A program made the translations under genes and the position numbers. A stretch of DNA of 64,000 nt from Musa acuminata AAA Group (taxonomy: Eukaryota > Streptophyta > Magnoliopsida > Zingiberales > Musaceae), in contig NC_088356.1 in NCBI RefSeq assembly GCF_036884655.1, positions 15,540,001 to 15,604,000 of the forward strand, given 5' to 3'. Positions 23,819-36,350 of this stretch are shown here, piece after piece. Position 1 is the stretch's first letter, and each line of letters begins with the position of its first letter. The notes beneath the pieces are model-generated. The model ran no database searches. It was not told the DNA's origin and saw only the letters and a program-made list of their open reading frames with translations.

Positions 23819-26800
23819 ATGGAGATAACGTATGCCACCTCCAGTAATCTGGATCTCGCCGACGGTGTCGTCGGCATGGACATGGCGGCTTGGGAGGTCC
23901 GGTCGGAGCGGCCATGGCCGTCACTGCATTCCTCCTCGGCCCCTCCGGTGTCGCGGTGGTGGTCCAGCCTGAAGGCCATGACGGCCACGGAGTGGCTAGA
24001 GATGTTGCTCCCCTGCACACGGTGGATCTGTAGGTATCGTTCCGGCGACTATCTGGAGTTGGACCTCACGGCTGGGGTCACCGTCGGTGTCATGCTCGTG
24101 CCTCAGGTGAAATCATCATCCATCTTATTGTTGGTTAGTTTTGAATGAGTATGTCGAGTGATACAGGGACGACTACCATGCTCATTGATGCATTTTGATC
24201 GATATCCTAATTATCAAGTTAGGATGTCATTATATTTCAATTTCTCTTTTAGTTCTCTATTAATTCTCTGCTTAAATATTCGAAACTAAAAAAACAAAAA
24301 CAAAAGCAAAAGCTTATCACTGATTAAGATTATAAAAAAAAAACATACGAAATAATAAAATATAAAACAAATTTAAAATTCAAAACAGGTGGGATCACGG
24401 TGCTATGTCAAATCATAAAATAATAATATTTCAATCAATTATATTATATTATATTATATTATAAAAAAAGTAGAAACTTAAAAATAGTAAAAAGTTAAAG
24501 CAATAATTAATATACACCTTATCTGCTGGTATCCGTCTTAGAATATAAATTCATTTCATACGTAAACTTTTAATCTTTCACTATTTTAACATAATTTAAA
24601 TCGAAGTGTGTCAAAATTAATTGAAATATCATTAAAAAAACTCAAATAATTTTTTTAAAAAAATTAACATAAAAAATATCAATATTTTTTAAAATAATTT
24701 GTTAAATATTTTTTAAAAAAATATAATTGTATTATTATTTTTTTGTTTAAAAAAATAATTCAATACCAGTGTTATTAGAATCCACAAGTGGTTGATTGAC
24801 CCGAAATTCAATACCAATTTTGGATCCACATTCTACGAAACCAATGTAATATATTTGAAAACAGTTCGACCAGATGACTTAAATAAATAAAAACCATTTA
24901 TAGATATTTTCTTATATTATATGTTTCATGATTTTTATATTTAATTTGAGTTCTTGTTAATATTTTTATTAATTTAAAATATATTAAAATACGGAAATGA
25001 GGACTTAAGTATGAAGTAAATTGATATGGTGCATATAATTAATTATCTTTTGATATGTTAAATCATTTAATTTAATTTTATTAAAATATTAATGAAAATG
25101 TTATCATTTATTCATGTATTATTATATGGTCTTGATTAACATGGAATAGTTTATTGCTTTAGTCTTGAATATTATTGTTTTTACATAATAATTTACGAGT
25201 AGTATTTACGTTATTATACTTGATATGTTTTTTTTTATTTTAATTTATTATTCTTATTTTTTATTTTTACCAATCCAAATATCCATTTGAGCATTATTTA
25301 TTTCGATTAACTGCCAGAGCGTAATATCCACTTTGAACCCACATAAAAAGCATGGGTCTAAATGGTTTGATCTGGTTCGATTAAAGGGAAGATTAGATTC
25401 GGAAAGGAGGAAAAAAGGTGACTAGTGTTTATTTTTTTCTAAAGAATCGTGCCTTTTCTAAAAAAAAAAATTCATCAAAATGAAAACTAAAATGCGTGCC
25501 TCCTTTTCTAAAGAATCGTCGAAAAGAAGGATATCAAAATCCAAGGCGAAAAAAAAAAAAAAATTGATCTCAGCGGGTTACCGATGAAGGATAGATATTC
25601 GAGTTTATCGGCACATATGATATGATATGTTTATCGGCACAGCATGTTAGCGTTTAGGCACACGATAGATACTCGAGTTTAAAACATGGCATGGTTATAC
25701 GCTTAATGTCATATGCATTTCCTAAAATATAAATATGAATCAATCGGACGGAGTAGTAAACTGATGATGTCAAAATGGGCAGGCGATGTCGTACGCTAAG
25801 TTGGCTGGTCTGCATCCGATTTACGGGCTATGTGAGCGTCCACAACTCTCTCCTCTCTCTCTCTCTCTCTCCTTCCGCCGTGGCAGCAGCAGCAGCAGCA
25901 GCATCTAACGTTAACAGCTCGTGTCCACAGATTCCGGCTTCGTTCCCATATTTGTTTACGCCGTGTTCGGCTCGTCTCGTCAGCTGGCAATTGGTCCCGT
26001 AACGTTGGTGTCGCTCCTCGTGTCCAACGTCTTGGGTGGCATCGTGGATCCCTCGGATGAACTGTACACGGAGCTTGCCATCTTACTGGCGTTCATGGTT
26101 GGAGTGTTGGAATGTCTGTTGGGGCTTCTCAGGTTTCGGACTCTTTTTTTTTTTTTTTTATTTCTTCACATGAAACAACAGTATTTTATTTTAGCAAGTA
26201 ATATATAACGCTTTGACACTAATAATCTATTATTATTTACATATTAGGTAATGGGAATAACCTTGCTTTTGTTTGGGCTTTATTTCTAACTCTCGGTTCG
26301 ATGTGTAATTTGTTTGTTGACGACTTGTGTTGAAATCATACGTCGGAAACGTTACTCTCACCGTTTGTTATGTTGCTGCTGCAGACTCGGTTGGCTACTT
26401 CGATTCATCAGCCACTCTGTGATCTCCGGCTTTATTTCTTCCTCGGCCATTATAATTGCTTTGTCCCAAGCAAAATACTTCCTGGGGTACGACATCGTTC
26501 AGAGCAGCAGAATCTTTCCATTGACAGAAAGTATCATCGCTGGAGCCAGTGATGTAATCGTTCATCCTCCAATCACTGCAGTTACTATTCTTCCGAGGAA
26601 CGATGGCTTTTCGTTTCATTCCTGTTTAATGCTTGTTTGTGCAGTTCTCCTGGTCCCCATTTCTGATGGGATCTGTCATTCTCACCTTGATCACTCTCAT
26701 GAAGCACTTGGTAGGTACTTGGACACTCCCCAATCCCATTTGCGTTGAAGTAAAAAGATTGATGTCTCATCTCACTCAAATTTTGCAGGGCAAAACGAAA

Positions 26801-29800
26801 AAGAATTTGAGATTCCTCAGATCATCAGGGCCACTCACGGCAGTCGTTCTCGGCACAGCTTTTGTGAAATCCTTCCATCCACCTTCAATTTCTGTGGTGG
26901 CGCATCTCTCCCCGATCTTGATGAGATCATTCGGTTTCTTCTTCATTAACCATTTTTTTTATAGCATTTGGTATGTTGTCATCGTTCTTAGGTAGGTGAA
27001 ATACCTCAAGGCTTGCCGACTTTTCATATTCCAAGAGAATTCCAGCATCTGAAATCACTCATTTCAACCGCATTTCTGATCACTGGTGTGGCCATTTTGG
27101 TACGATATCCTCTTGTCATTCTCTGTCACTCTTAATTCTTTTGATCACCAAGAGTTTCCAATTTTTAGGAATCTGTGGGGATTGCGAAAGCTTTGGCAGC
27201 AAAGAATGGTTATGAGTTGGACCCTAATCAAGAAGTATATTGAGGAGCCCTTCTGTTTGTTTTCTGCAGCTCTCATTATCTACCAATACTTGTTATATAT
27301 ATATTTTTGGCATTTAGAACACAAAAGTACCGATAAATAAATATTCTTCTGGTTTTCCATAATTGCCACATAGGCGTTACTAACTATAGGAAACTGTTAA
27401 TGATTACAAGATGTGCTGCAATGTAATTTTTATCCCTTCCTTTCATTGCCGTAGAACGACTTGAACCGTTTGATAACGAGATGTATTGTTTACGATTTTG
27501 AACAAAGGTTCTTCTCCTTGGCATTCATTGTCTAAAACATTGGTGTGGAGATAAATTCTTAGTAGATCTGCAGCATCTTTTCAGCTTCTGATCATCTTAG
27601 TATACACTTGGAATTTGCATTCATCAATAAAACACTGCATCTTTATCACACAATATGATTTCGATGCAAAAAAGTTGAAGCGAGGCTGATATACAAACAC
27701 TTCTTGTTTCACATCTTAAAAAGGATAAAAGCTCTTTATATTCCTTTTGCAGCTATTTGGTCTTGGCATGGCAAATATCTGCGGTTCATTTTTCTCAGCA
27801 TATCCTGCGACAGGTGACTCTTTTAATTTTGTTCATCGTATTGCTGGCACTAATGATTATAATTTCCCTGTTTTCACTGATAGAAATTGTTTCTCTCTCT
27901 TATGATCATTGAAATGGTTTTTCAAGGTTCCTTTTCCAGATCAGCTGTAAATAATGAGAGTGGAGCACAGACTGGATTATCTGGAATCATAACAGGTCTT
28001 ACAATTGGTTGTGCACTTCTTTTTCTAACACCTTGGTTCAGAGATATACCTCAGGTAACTTTGATCTTAATTTCATAGAGAACACAACTTTTTCTTGGAA
28101 GGAATACCGAGATCTGCAACATAAGCTACATAACATCATAAAGTAATCGTAGATCAAAGGCAGGATACAAGATCCACTAAGCTTATTCGAGCACATAAAC
28201 CACAAAGAGAACTCATCCAACATAGTAATGGGAGATCATTGTATAGGTAGGTTATAGGATCCATCAAACTTGTCCATGGTTACAGACCGTAGAAGAAATG
28301 AGAAGAGATGGAATCCAAGAGATGTTCTACGATCCAAGGGATGACGGTAGGAAAGAAAAGAACAAATTGGCTAGTATTAAATATATTTATATGTTGAAAT
28401 GGATTTGACTGACAGAATAAGATAAATTTATCGGTTCTGAATATATATATGTATATATACACACACATATAATATGAAACTTTAGCTTAGAACTTGTATC
28501 AGTCCTGCTTTATCTGAGAAAGACATCATCTTTACCTGGCAGAGAGAGCTATTTATCACTTTTTGACTCTTTTCTTTATTCATATCTATCATGTTAATGA
28601 CTTTTACGAAATTTTCATTTTCTAATTGTTGCACATTCTTTTTCAGTGTTATTGACAATTTTGCATGTTTCTGCTCTGCTGACATTCCTTCGGCTGTGTT
28701 TCTTTTCAGTGTGCATTGGCTGCCATTGTGGTTTCTGTTGGAATAAGTCTTGTAAGTCCAAATGTACAATAAGGTTTTGCAGCTTGGCATTGATAATTTG
28801 TACGCTTAGTGAGTTACATAAATAATTTGTGAATCTTGTGGTTGGACATCATAAAGTGCTTGAACATTTAGTGATAATTCCATGATAAATCTATAAGGAT
28901 TTAACAGCACAGTTGTTTTGCACTCTAATTTATATGTTCCGTTTTATTTTTAGGTGGATTACGAGAAAGCCATGTTCTTGTGGCAAGTAGACAAGAAAGA
29001 CTTCCTCCTTTGGATGCTCACCTGTTTAGCCACGTTGTTTCTTGGCACCGAGATTGGTGTGCTTGTTGGGGTAAGATTTTATTTGCAGCTTTCAACTGCC
29101 TTATGTTATGGTTTTCTTCACAAACCATGAAAACCACACTAATAATTCTTATGGGTTGTACAAATCTCTTGATACATTACACACATTTTTGGTGCTATTT
29201 TGTCTAATCTAATGAAGCTTTTCTTGACAAAGAACATAAAAGAAAATTATTTGCCTACATAATTGAAGCCTTTCGAATGCGTTGCCTATTTTTGACAAAC
29301 AAAAAGAAAAAGATGCTTTATTATAAAGCAACTTTATCGATTTTCTTATTCTTAGGGTAATAGAAACTGTTGGAAATGAAAGTCGAAAGGCGATACGATA
29401 TGCTTCGATAATCTAGAAAGAAGATGAAAACTGAAATGGGCATATGTATTAACCAAAAAGTTCATGTTCTGGCCCTACTTAACAAGGCCCCTAAGTTTAT
29501 TAGGTCACTCAAAACCAACCCTTTCTCAAGTATAAACTTTAATTTAACATTTTTAAATAATAATAACATGCAAAATAATTATATAAGGACACTATGGTAA
29601 AGGAATTTTTGTTGAACGAGGATGTAAAGATATAGTAGACAGTCTCTAGGTGACATTTGATGTTGTTTACATTCTTCTATACTATGACTGCTAAATTCAA
29701 TTCAAAGAACAACCGAGCCCTCAACTGGAAAAATCTCTGTGCATGGCATGAGTTGGAATCCTTAACATTCCAGGGTTCTGATCTTCCATTTATAATGGAT

Positions 29801-31947
29801 TAGTTGTTTCTGAAAATTAAAAGTGCTTTGTGAGTTATAAGACAAGGATTTGCAACTATGATTATGATTATCTTTTACATACTGCAGGTGTTCTCATCCC
29901 TTGCATTTGTCATTCATGAATCCGCGAATCCTTGCATCGGTTAGTATGCTTCAATTGATCAGTGAGTAGGCTTAAAACTTTCCGTAAAATTTCACTCGTA
30001 CATCTAACAATAATAAAGTAACTCGACATTGGATTGTCACATTTTTGCATGTTTAGAAATCATTTGAGTTCACCATTTTCTCTGTAATTGCCACCCAAAT
30101 AGAATTAATGTCACAAGCTGTTGTCAGCAAAAACTATTTCAAATCCTGTATGGATATGGCAGTATAAAGATGAAATTATACATTTTACTTCAGTCTCTTT
30201 TGTTAATACTCTTGGAGAATCGAACCACATTATTAACCATAATCATTTCTTCTATGACTTTTAAATCTGAATCTGTAAAAGGTGCTCACTTATTTCACAG
30301 ATTAATGGCTGCCGCGAGCAGAATAGTAATCATGCAAAACATTATTCTTTCCTACTACTCTACTTGAACTAGTTGCAATATTATATCATCAACATAATAT
30401 CATGGATATATTCCAGTGATGTAATCATGTCAAGTACTTGCAGCTATCTTAGGTCGGCTTCCTGGAACTACCATATACAGAAACATCGACCAATACCCAG
30501 AAGCATGTCTGTATCGAGGGATTGTCGTCATTCGAATTGAAGCACCCATTTATTTTGCAAATATCAGCTACCTCAAGGACAGGTGATGACATAAACTACA
30601 TTTATAGAGCAAAAGTTGCTTTCTCACAAAATTTTCCACGTTAACTGCAATATCCATGATAATCCGTTTGCAGGCTCAGAGAATTCGAGCTCGTTATCTC
30701 GAAGAACAGAAAGTGGGAACCACAAGCTTCAAGAATACATTTTGTGATCATTGAGATGGCATGTAAGTCCACAAACTTTTCACGAGGAGCCCTAAGTCTT
30801 CTTTTGGCAGAAAAAGTTGATATCTCTAATTTGATGTTTCAATTGTCAATCACATGAGTTAGATATCGATAAGAGATGGTTTTGTCAGTCCTACAATATC
30901 TTCATTCCACTAGTAAATCTCCAATCCAAACACTGGATAATGCTCTTCACCTAAAGTCTTCTGAGACTTAAAGTTCCTTTACGAACAATGAATATTACTC
31001 TTCACAGTGAATAAAAGTCTCTGACATTTCCAAATTGTCCCGAAAAAGACTTCTCCCTGACCACTTTTAGATCTTCATGTCATATTATCCTATGAGAGTG
31101 CACGGAATTACACTGCTCCAAACATCTAAGGATGCATTGTCGTTACAAAATTTTATGTGTGTGATGTTCCTCATGAGGTTGAAATAACTGAGATCAGAGG
31201 CTAGGTGAGGTGTGGAGTTCATCGTGTCAAAAATTTCCAGTCAAATGAATCCTACATCGCCTAAAGATTTGAAATTTTGGATCATCATATACTTAAGTCA
31301 TGTTGACTGTCTTCGCTGCAAACAAGCTCATAATTACTTGGTATGTAAGTACTGATATAAGAGCTCATAGCATCAAATGAAGAAGAGAGGAAAGAGGGAA
31401 AGAGAGGTATAGTTCCATCCAAGACAACAAAGATCAACTACTGGGATTGTTGTTTCATCAGAGTCATACCGGTAAACAAAACTTCCTTGGTACATCTGCT
31501 TACACTTGCATTGCTGCAGCTGTCCCATATATAGACTCCAGCGCCGTAGAAGCTCTCAAAGATTTGCATCAAGAATACAAACTGCATGAGGTGCAGGTCG
31601 GTATTCTTTAAACATAGTATTCTTCTATTCCTCAAATGATACAGTGGTATAACCGATGCACTGAATGCCTGCAGATTGCCATTTCGAATCCAAACCAAAA
31701 GGTTCTGATGACTCTCGCGAGATCACATCTCATTGAGCTGATTGGCAAAAGCTGGTTCTTCGTGAGTGTGCATGATGCTGTCAAAGCATGTATTCAGCAA
31801 GCGCCCAACTTAATGGGAACATCACCAGGAGGAAGAAGAGATGCTACTCAAACTAGTCAACCTGATCTTGTGCAAAAGCTATGGAAACAAGAGGATGAAT
31901 CTGCTGTTGAGTGGGAGTACCTCTTGCCCCAGGAGGAGGGGACTTGA
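23819..31947 (+). CDS. SULTR4: SULTR4-type vacuolar (tonoplast) sulfate transporter, 17 exons
   Basis: Exons: 23819-24106, 25783-25831, 25931-26132, 26385-26553, 26645-26710, 26789-26896, 26992-27099, 27169-27234, 27753-27813, 27927-28054, 28710-28751, 28954-29070, 29888-29939, 30444-30582, 30674-30762, 31520-31596, 31675-31947. All introns are GT-AG. The exons sum to 2034 bases, which is 677 residues with no internal stop. SLC26/SulP blocks are clear: [16 protein letters not shown] at the exon 1 end, [17 protein letters not shown] in exon 3, SHSVISGF in exon 4, [19 protein letters not shown] in exons 7-8 and [15 protein letters not shown] in exons 9-10. A C-terminal STAS domain lies at about residues 505-640 ([23 protein letters not shown]). 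The family's Arabidopsis members export sulfate from the vacuole; tonoplast location here is by homology. The start ATG has an in-frame TGA six bases upstream. Choice of subgroup 4 rests on remembered similarity. Confidence 0.93.
24107..25782 (+). other. Intron 1 of the sulfate transporter gene (1.7 kb, AT-rich)
   Basis: This is the largest intron of the gene. It contains a (TATTA)n microsatellite at about 24439-24464 and several A- and T-runs. No transposon could be identified inside. It opens with GTGAAA after CCTCAG and closes with GGGCAG. Confidence 0.75.
25832..25930 (+). repeat. Short intron 2 containing (CT)n and (CAG)n microsatellites
   Basis: The 99-base intron holds a CT run at about 25849-25871 and a CAG run of about six units at about 25884-25902, close to the acceptor at 25929-25930. 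Each CAG unit is a potential AG acceptor. Confidence 0.8.
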
Positions 31948-32334
31948 CTACATGTTTTGCGATGCTCTTCTAACAAATGCCTTATGATTGGTTTATTAAA
32001 AGGAAAATTGAAGCCCTTCCAACATATTAAACTGCTTACGGGACATTCCTATGTGAGATTCTGGTTTCATATCTTTCTGGATGTAATATTTCTTCTCGTG
32101 CTATGACAGTAAAAGAAAATATATTTTACGTTGTTATACTCTTTATGGGTTTTATGTAAACATAGTAAAAATTAATCGATTGTTACTATTTGTTGATAAA
32201 TGTCATTTGCTTCATGTAAACAAAGGTTGATATGTTACGATGTTAACTCTCAATATTTTCAGAGGTGAACAAGAGGGAGAAACTAGCACTGGTGCTATCG
32301 TTTTCGGTTGCCAACTATAAACTGTCATTGGAGA
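31948..32334. other. 3' flank of the sulfate transporter gene
   Basis: AT-rich sequence after the stop codon, presumably the 3' UTR and downstream flank. I see no second gene here. Confidence 0.5.
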
Positions 32335-32826
32335 GGGTTTTTTTTTTTTTATTTACTTTATTTTTTTTAGTGTGCAGGCTTTTATATACTATCCACATCT
32401 TCTTTTGTGTTTGAGAGTGTTTATTTATTTATTTTTTTTCTTTTAGTGTATAGGCTTCTATGTACTATCCACATCTTCTCTTCTTATGTTTGAGAGTGTT
32501 TTTTTATTTACTTTATTTCTTTTAATGTACAGGCAGGCTTCTATATACTATCCACATCTTCTCTGCTTGTGTTTGAGAGTGTTTTTTTATTTATTTTATT
32601 TCTTTTAGTGTATAGGCAGGCTTCTATATACTATCCACATCTTCTTTGCTTGTGTTTGAGAGTGTTTTTTTTATTTACTTTATTTCTTTTAGTGTACAGG
32701 CTTCTATATTATACTATCCACATCTTCTATGCTTGTGTTTGTGAGTGTTTTTTTACTTACTTTATTTCTTTTACTGTACAGGCTTCTATATTATACTATC
32801 CACATCTTCTATGCTTGTATTTTTAG
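32335..32826. repeat. Minisatellite, six copies of an about 80-base unit
   Basis: Six imperfect copies of a unit of about 79-84 bases. Each contains a T-rich stretch, 'tttcttttagtgtacaggc', then 'atactatccacatcttct' and 'gcttgtgtttgagagtg'. Units differ by small indels (for example an extra 'aggc' or 'tat'). Open frames across it are artefacts of the periodicity. Confidence 0.85.
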
Positions 32827-33257
32827 TCCTTGGCACTGTCTTTTGATCACCACTATTATTCTAATAGTGGTTTACGTCAACCTCATAAATTATCTTTCTC
32901 TCATTGTATACTATTGTCAAAAAAAAAAAACAAATTATTTTAGCTTGAATGTTTAACTATGGTTTTTAAAAAATTCACAATTACACATGCTTCATAGACA
33001 ACAGTAGTTATTAATGAAAAAAGAAAAACAAAAAAAAGACATCTGCTCTAAGGAATCTTTGGTCTCTCTTGTTTCTTTTATCCCTTCATCTTCTTTTATT
33101 TCTTCAACCGATAATATGTTTTCTAATCTATCGCAAGACTTTTGGTACAATGCCCAAATTAATTCCTTTTTTTTTTTTTTAGTACTGCAAGAAAGAAGGT
33201 GTTGATTTTTTTTTTCCCCAAATGGGATGATATACTTTTGTTAAATGTTAATACCTC
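32827..33257. other. AT-rich intergenic stretch, no gene seen
   Basis: Low-complexity A- and T-runs and ordinary AT-rich sequence. Nothing is recognised on either strand. Confidence 0.4.
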
Positions 33258-34449
33258 CACTACAAGAAAAGCAACCATTCGTGCTAAAGTTATCACCGAA
33301 AGTTAGAAAATTATCATGATGTGAGCTATCACCAGCTTCCGTCGGTTGGGTTGGGTTGGGTTGGGTTGCATGGCTAAAAAGTTTTTAGTGACCCACTTGT
33401 CACTAAATTATACATTATAGTGATGACTTATTTTTGTGATTAATACATTCGAATTTCGCCATTCGAAATAAATAAATAAATTGACTAAATAATTTCTGTG
33501 ATAATATTTGATAATGAATCAACAAATGTCACCATATTTGATAATATTTGATAATGAATCACCATATGTGACAAAAAATTTTAAAGATAACTTAGATCCG
33601 TCACTGATTGTTGATTAATTTTTTTAAAAAAAGTGATAATAATTCGATGATGAACTGACATGTCACTAAAATTTATATTAAAAATTTACTGACGATTACT
33701 TGAATTTGTTACTAATACTTATTTAGATGAAAACAATATTAATTATAAAGTATATTATCGACAGACTATCAGTAAAAACAACATTAGTGATAAGACTATC
33801 TATCAACGAAAACTATCAATTTTTAATAATTTTCTCCATGACATATCAATTTTTAATAATTTAAAACCATACCAGAAATTTTAATGATAAAAAAATTTAC
33901 ATCAATATTAAAGATAATGAAAATCATAAAATCCACATCATTTTATCCAAAAGTTAATATTAAAATTGATATGATCACAAAATCCACATCATATCGTTGA
34001 TAAAAGACACTACATAGTCTTGTTACTCATGTCATATCACCTACATAAAAAGATAGAAAAGATATTTACATTTTTTTCATTCTTTAACACTTTTTCTACA
34101 TTCTCTTTTCTTCGATCTTCAGCATAAAAAAATAGAAGAAGGCATGAGCTCACAATTAGACAAATCGTTAGGTTGACAAAAAAAAAAAAAAAAAAATTGG
34201 ATGCATAATGATGAACATTTTTATACATTCTTCAATATGAACACTTCTATGCCTTTTTCAGTATGATTATCATAAGTATCACACATGTGATAATTTTAAT
34301 TATTTAACCACAATTTGAAGGGATAAGATAACAAAAAAAGCCTCAAATGAAAAAAAAGAGAGACTAGATTGGAATCAAACTGGTAAGCATAAAATAATTA
34401 CTAAATACAAATCAAGACTGTTTAACATAATTAGAATTTGAATAAGTCC
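33258..34449. mobile_element. Possible non-autonomous CACTA-type transposon remnant (one end)
   Basis: CACTACAAGAAAA at 33258-33270 matches the terminal inverted repeat characteristic of plant CACTA (En/Spm) transposons. It is followed by sequence rich in repeated GTCACTAA/TGTGAC-type words, as in subterminal repeats. A GGGTT run lies at about 33343-33366. The reciprocal end TTCTTGTAGTG was not found downstream, so the right boundary is arbitrary and the copy may be truncated. Confidence 0.45.
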
Positions 34450-34932
34450 TGTTAGGATCGAGTCGACAAAATTTTTGTACAGCGATAAAAATTATATCAG
34501 TTCTGAAATTTTTGTACGATAAAAATCGATATCCGAAAACGTGAAATATGTTTAACTTGAAAGCATACACAAGCGTCGTAAAAGTAAAGCAATTTGCAAT
34601 GAAAGTAAAGAGCAAAATAGAAATACAAATCAAATTTTTATAGTGGTTTGGTCGTTGTGACCTACATCCACTCCTGATTCCTCTTCACTCGAGGCCACCA
34701 GCTTCCACTACCAATCTTTCTTTAATGGGCAAAGATCAATTACCCTTTTACACTCTTTTCTCCTTTTCACGGGTTTAGGAGACAACCCTTACAAGCCTCT
34801 CTTTTTTAGACCTTACTTTTCCTTTCAAACAAACTTTTAAATACTATGAAGAAGTAATCCTAAATCCTGAGAGTTTCTTATTTTTTTTAATTTTTCTTTT
34901 CCTCTTTTTTAACTCAATTTCATGCTCAATTC
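34450..34932 (-). repeat. Left part of a reversed Sirevirus-like LTR split by a nested element
   Basis: It starts TGTTAGGATCGAGTCG (the reverse of an LTR end) and carries the R-U5 words 'gtggtttggtcgttgtgacc' and 'tacatccact'. It stops at 'aattc', where the type A element begins. The same LTR resumes at 49451, also with AATTC. Confidence 0.78.
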
Positions 34933-36350
34933 TGTTGAATCTCAGATTTTGATAATGAAGTAAATTGTCATTTGTTGATCTAATCTATATGTTGATAAAA
35001 GTATACAAAATTAACTACGATGACAGTAAGATATGCAGCAGGTATTGTGCCGGAGTCAAGATCAAGATCACATTAGGAGTATAAGAGTTCGTCAGAAGTT
35101 CGGACGTTCGTTGAAAGTTCTAGGGGAACCAACCGAGAAGTCCAAGAGCTTGCCATAGAAGCTCATCGGAACTTGTCAAGAAGATCGTGGCAAAGTCCAG
35201 GAGCTTACTAGGAGTCTGCCGGAGCATCGCCAAGAGTTCGTTAGATGTTCACCGAAAGTTCGCCGGAAGCTCGCCGGAAGAAGCGATTGACGTACCAAAA
35301 CACGAATTGCAGTAATCATGTCTTAATTATCATAGTTAGATTATAGATTAAATGAGATTTGGGAGGTAATCTCACTAACTTAATTAGGGGCTAACTAGGC
35401 CCTTAATTAGGGGCTAATTAGGGGCTAACTTGAATTCCTGGCCGGTAGTGGCACTGCTTGGGAGACTCGGTCTCCCAAGAATTCTGGGTGGTGGTACCGC
35501 CCCTGTCAGGTGGTGATACCATCGACAGTTATTGCTACCAGCAGTGGTACTGCTCCTGTCAAGCGATGGTACTGCCAAAACTCGGTCTTCGAGCGTTGTC
35601 AGGCGATAGTACTGTCCAGACTAAGCGATTGTACAACCCAGTGTCAGATGACAAATGGTAGTACCGCCCAATAATGACAGTGGTACCGCCAAGATCCTAA
35701 AAATCTAGGATTGGACACTTTTAGGCTCCATTTTCAAACTAATTGGGGCCTATAAAGACCCCACCCTTTCCTGCATGAAAGGGCACGAAAACTTGATTTA
35801 ATCTTGAGTCATTGAGGCCTTAAAGTGTTGTAAAAGCTAGAGTTCTCCTCCTTCTTTTTAAGTGTTGAGATCATTCAAGAGAGGAGTGAAACTTGTAAGG
35901 GTTGTCTCTTAAGCCCGGCAAAAGGAGAAAAGCTATAAAAGGATGGTTGGCCTTCACCTATTAAAGGAAGGCCTCTAGTAGATGCTAGTGACCTCGTCAG
36001 AGGAGGAAGCCGATAGTGGATGTAGGTCATGTTGACCGAATAACTCTAAGAACTCGATTTGCATTTACTTTAAGCAACTTTCCTTTATAGCAAACTGTCT
36101 CTCCTCCTTACTGTGCTTTAACTACGTCTACATATACTTTGACATAAACATCTTCCGAGATCGACTTTAATCGTATGAAGACTTTACGAAACCAACGTCT
36201 TTCATTTATGTGATTTACAATATTGCAAATATCCTTAGCCTTTTCTTCAAAGCTTTCAAGTTCAAAGTTCTTCCGAAAAGGATTGAGTTGAAATCTTTCT
36301 TATTGAATCGACTTTAATCGAAATAAGTTTTCTGAAATCGTAAAAGTTTT
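34933..36350 (+). repeat. 5' LTR, type A, missing its last 49 bases
   Basis: It matches 48011-49401 and is broken after 'gtaaaagtttt'. The expected LTR end, PBS and 5' half of gag are absent, and sequence from a type B LTR follows at once. A TATA-like box 'tataaaga' lies at 35751-35758. Confidence 0.85.

Noticed and set aside
23644..24020. Minus-strand open frames of 83-124 codons
   Set aside because: They overlap exon 1 of the sulfate transporter gene on the opposite strand and are Arg/Pro/Ser-rich by-products of GC-rich sequence.
32335..32826. CRISPR-like array
   Set aside because: Repeats are contiguous, with no unique spacers, in a plant nuclear context.
32569..32956. Tandem-repeat protein with repeated Tyr/Phe/Leu-rich segments
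   Set aside because: The reading frame comes from the minisatellite periodicity and low stop density, with no start context or homology.
33343..33366. Telomere-like GGGTT run
   Set aside because: The plant telomere unit is TTTAGGG; this is a short five-base microsatellite inside other sequence.
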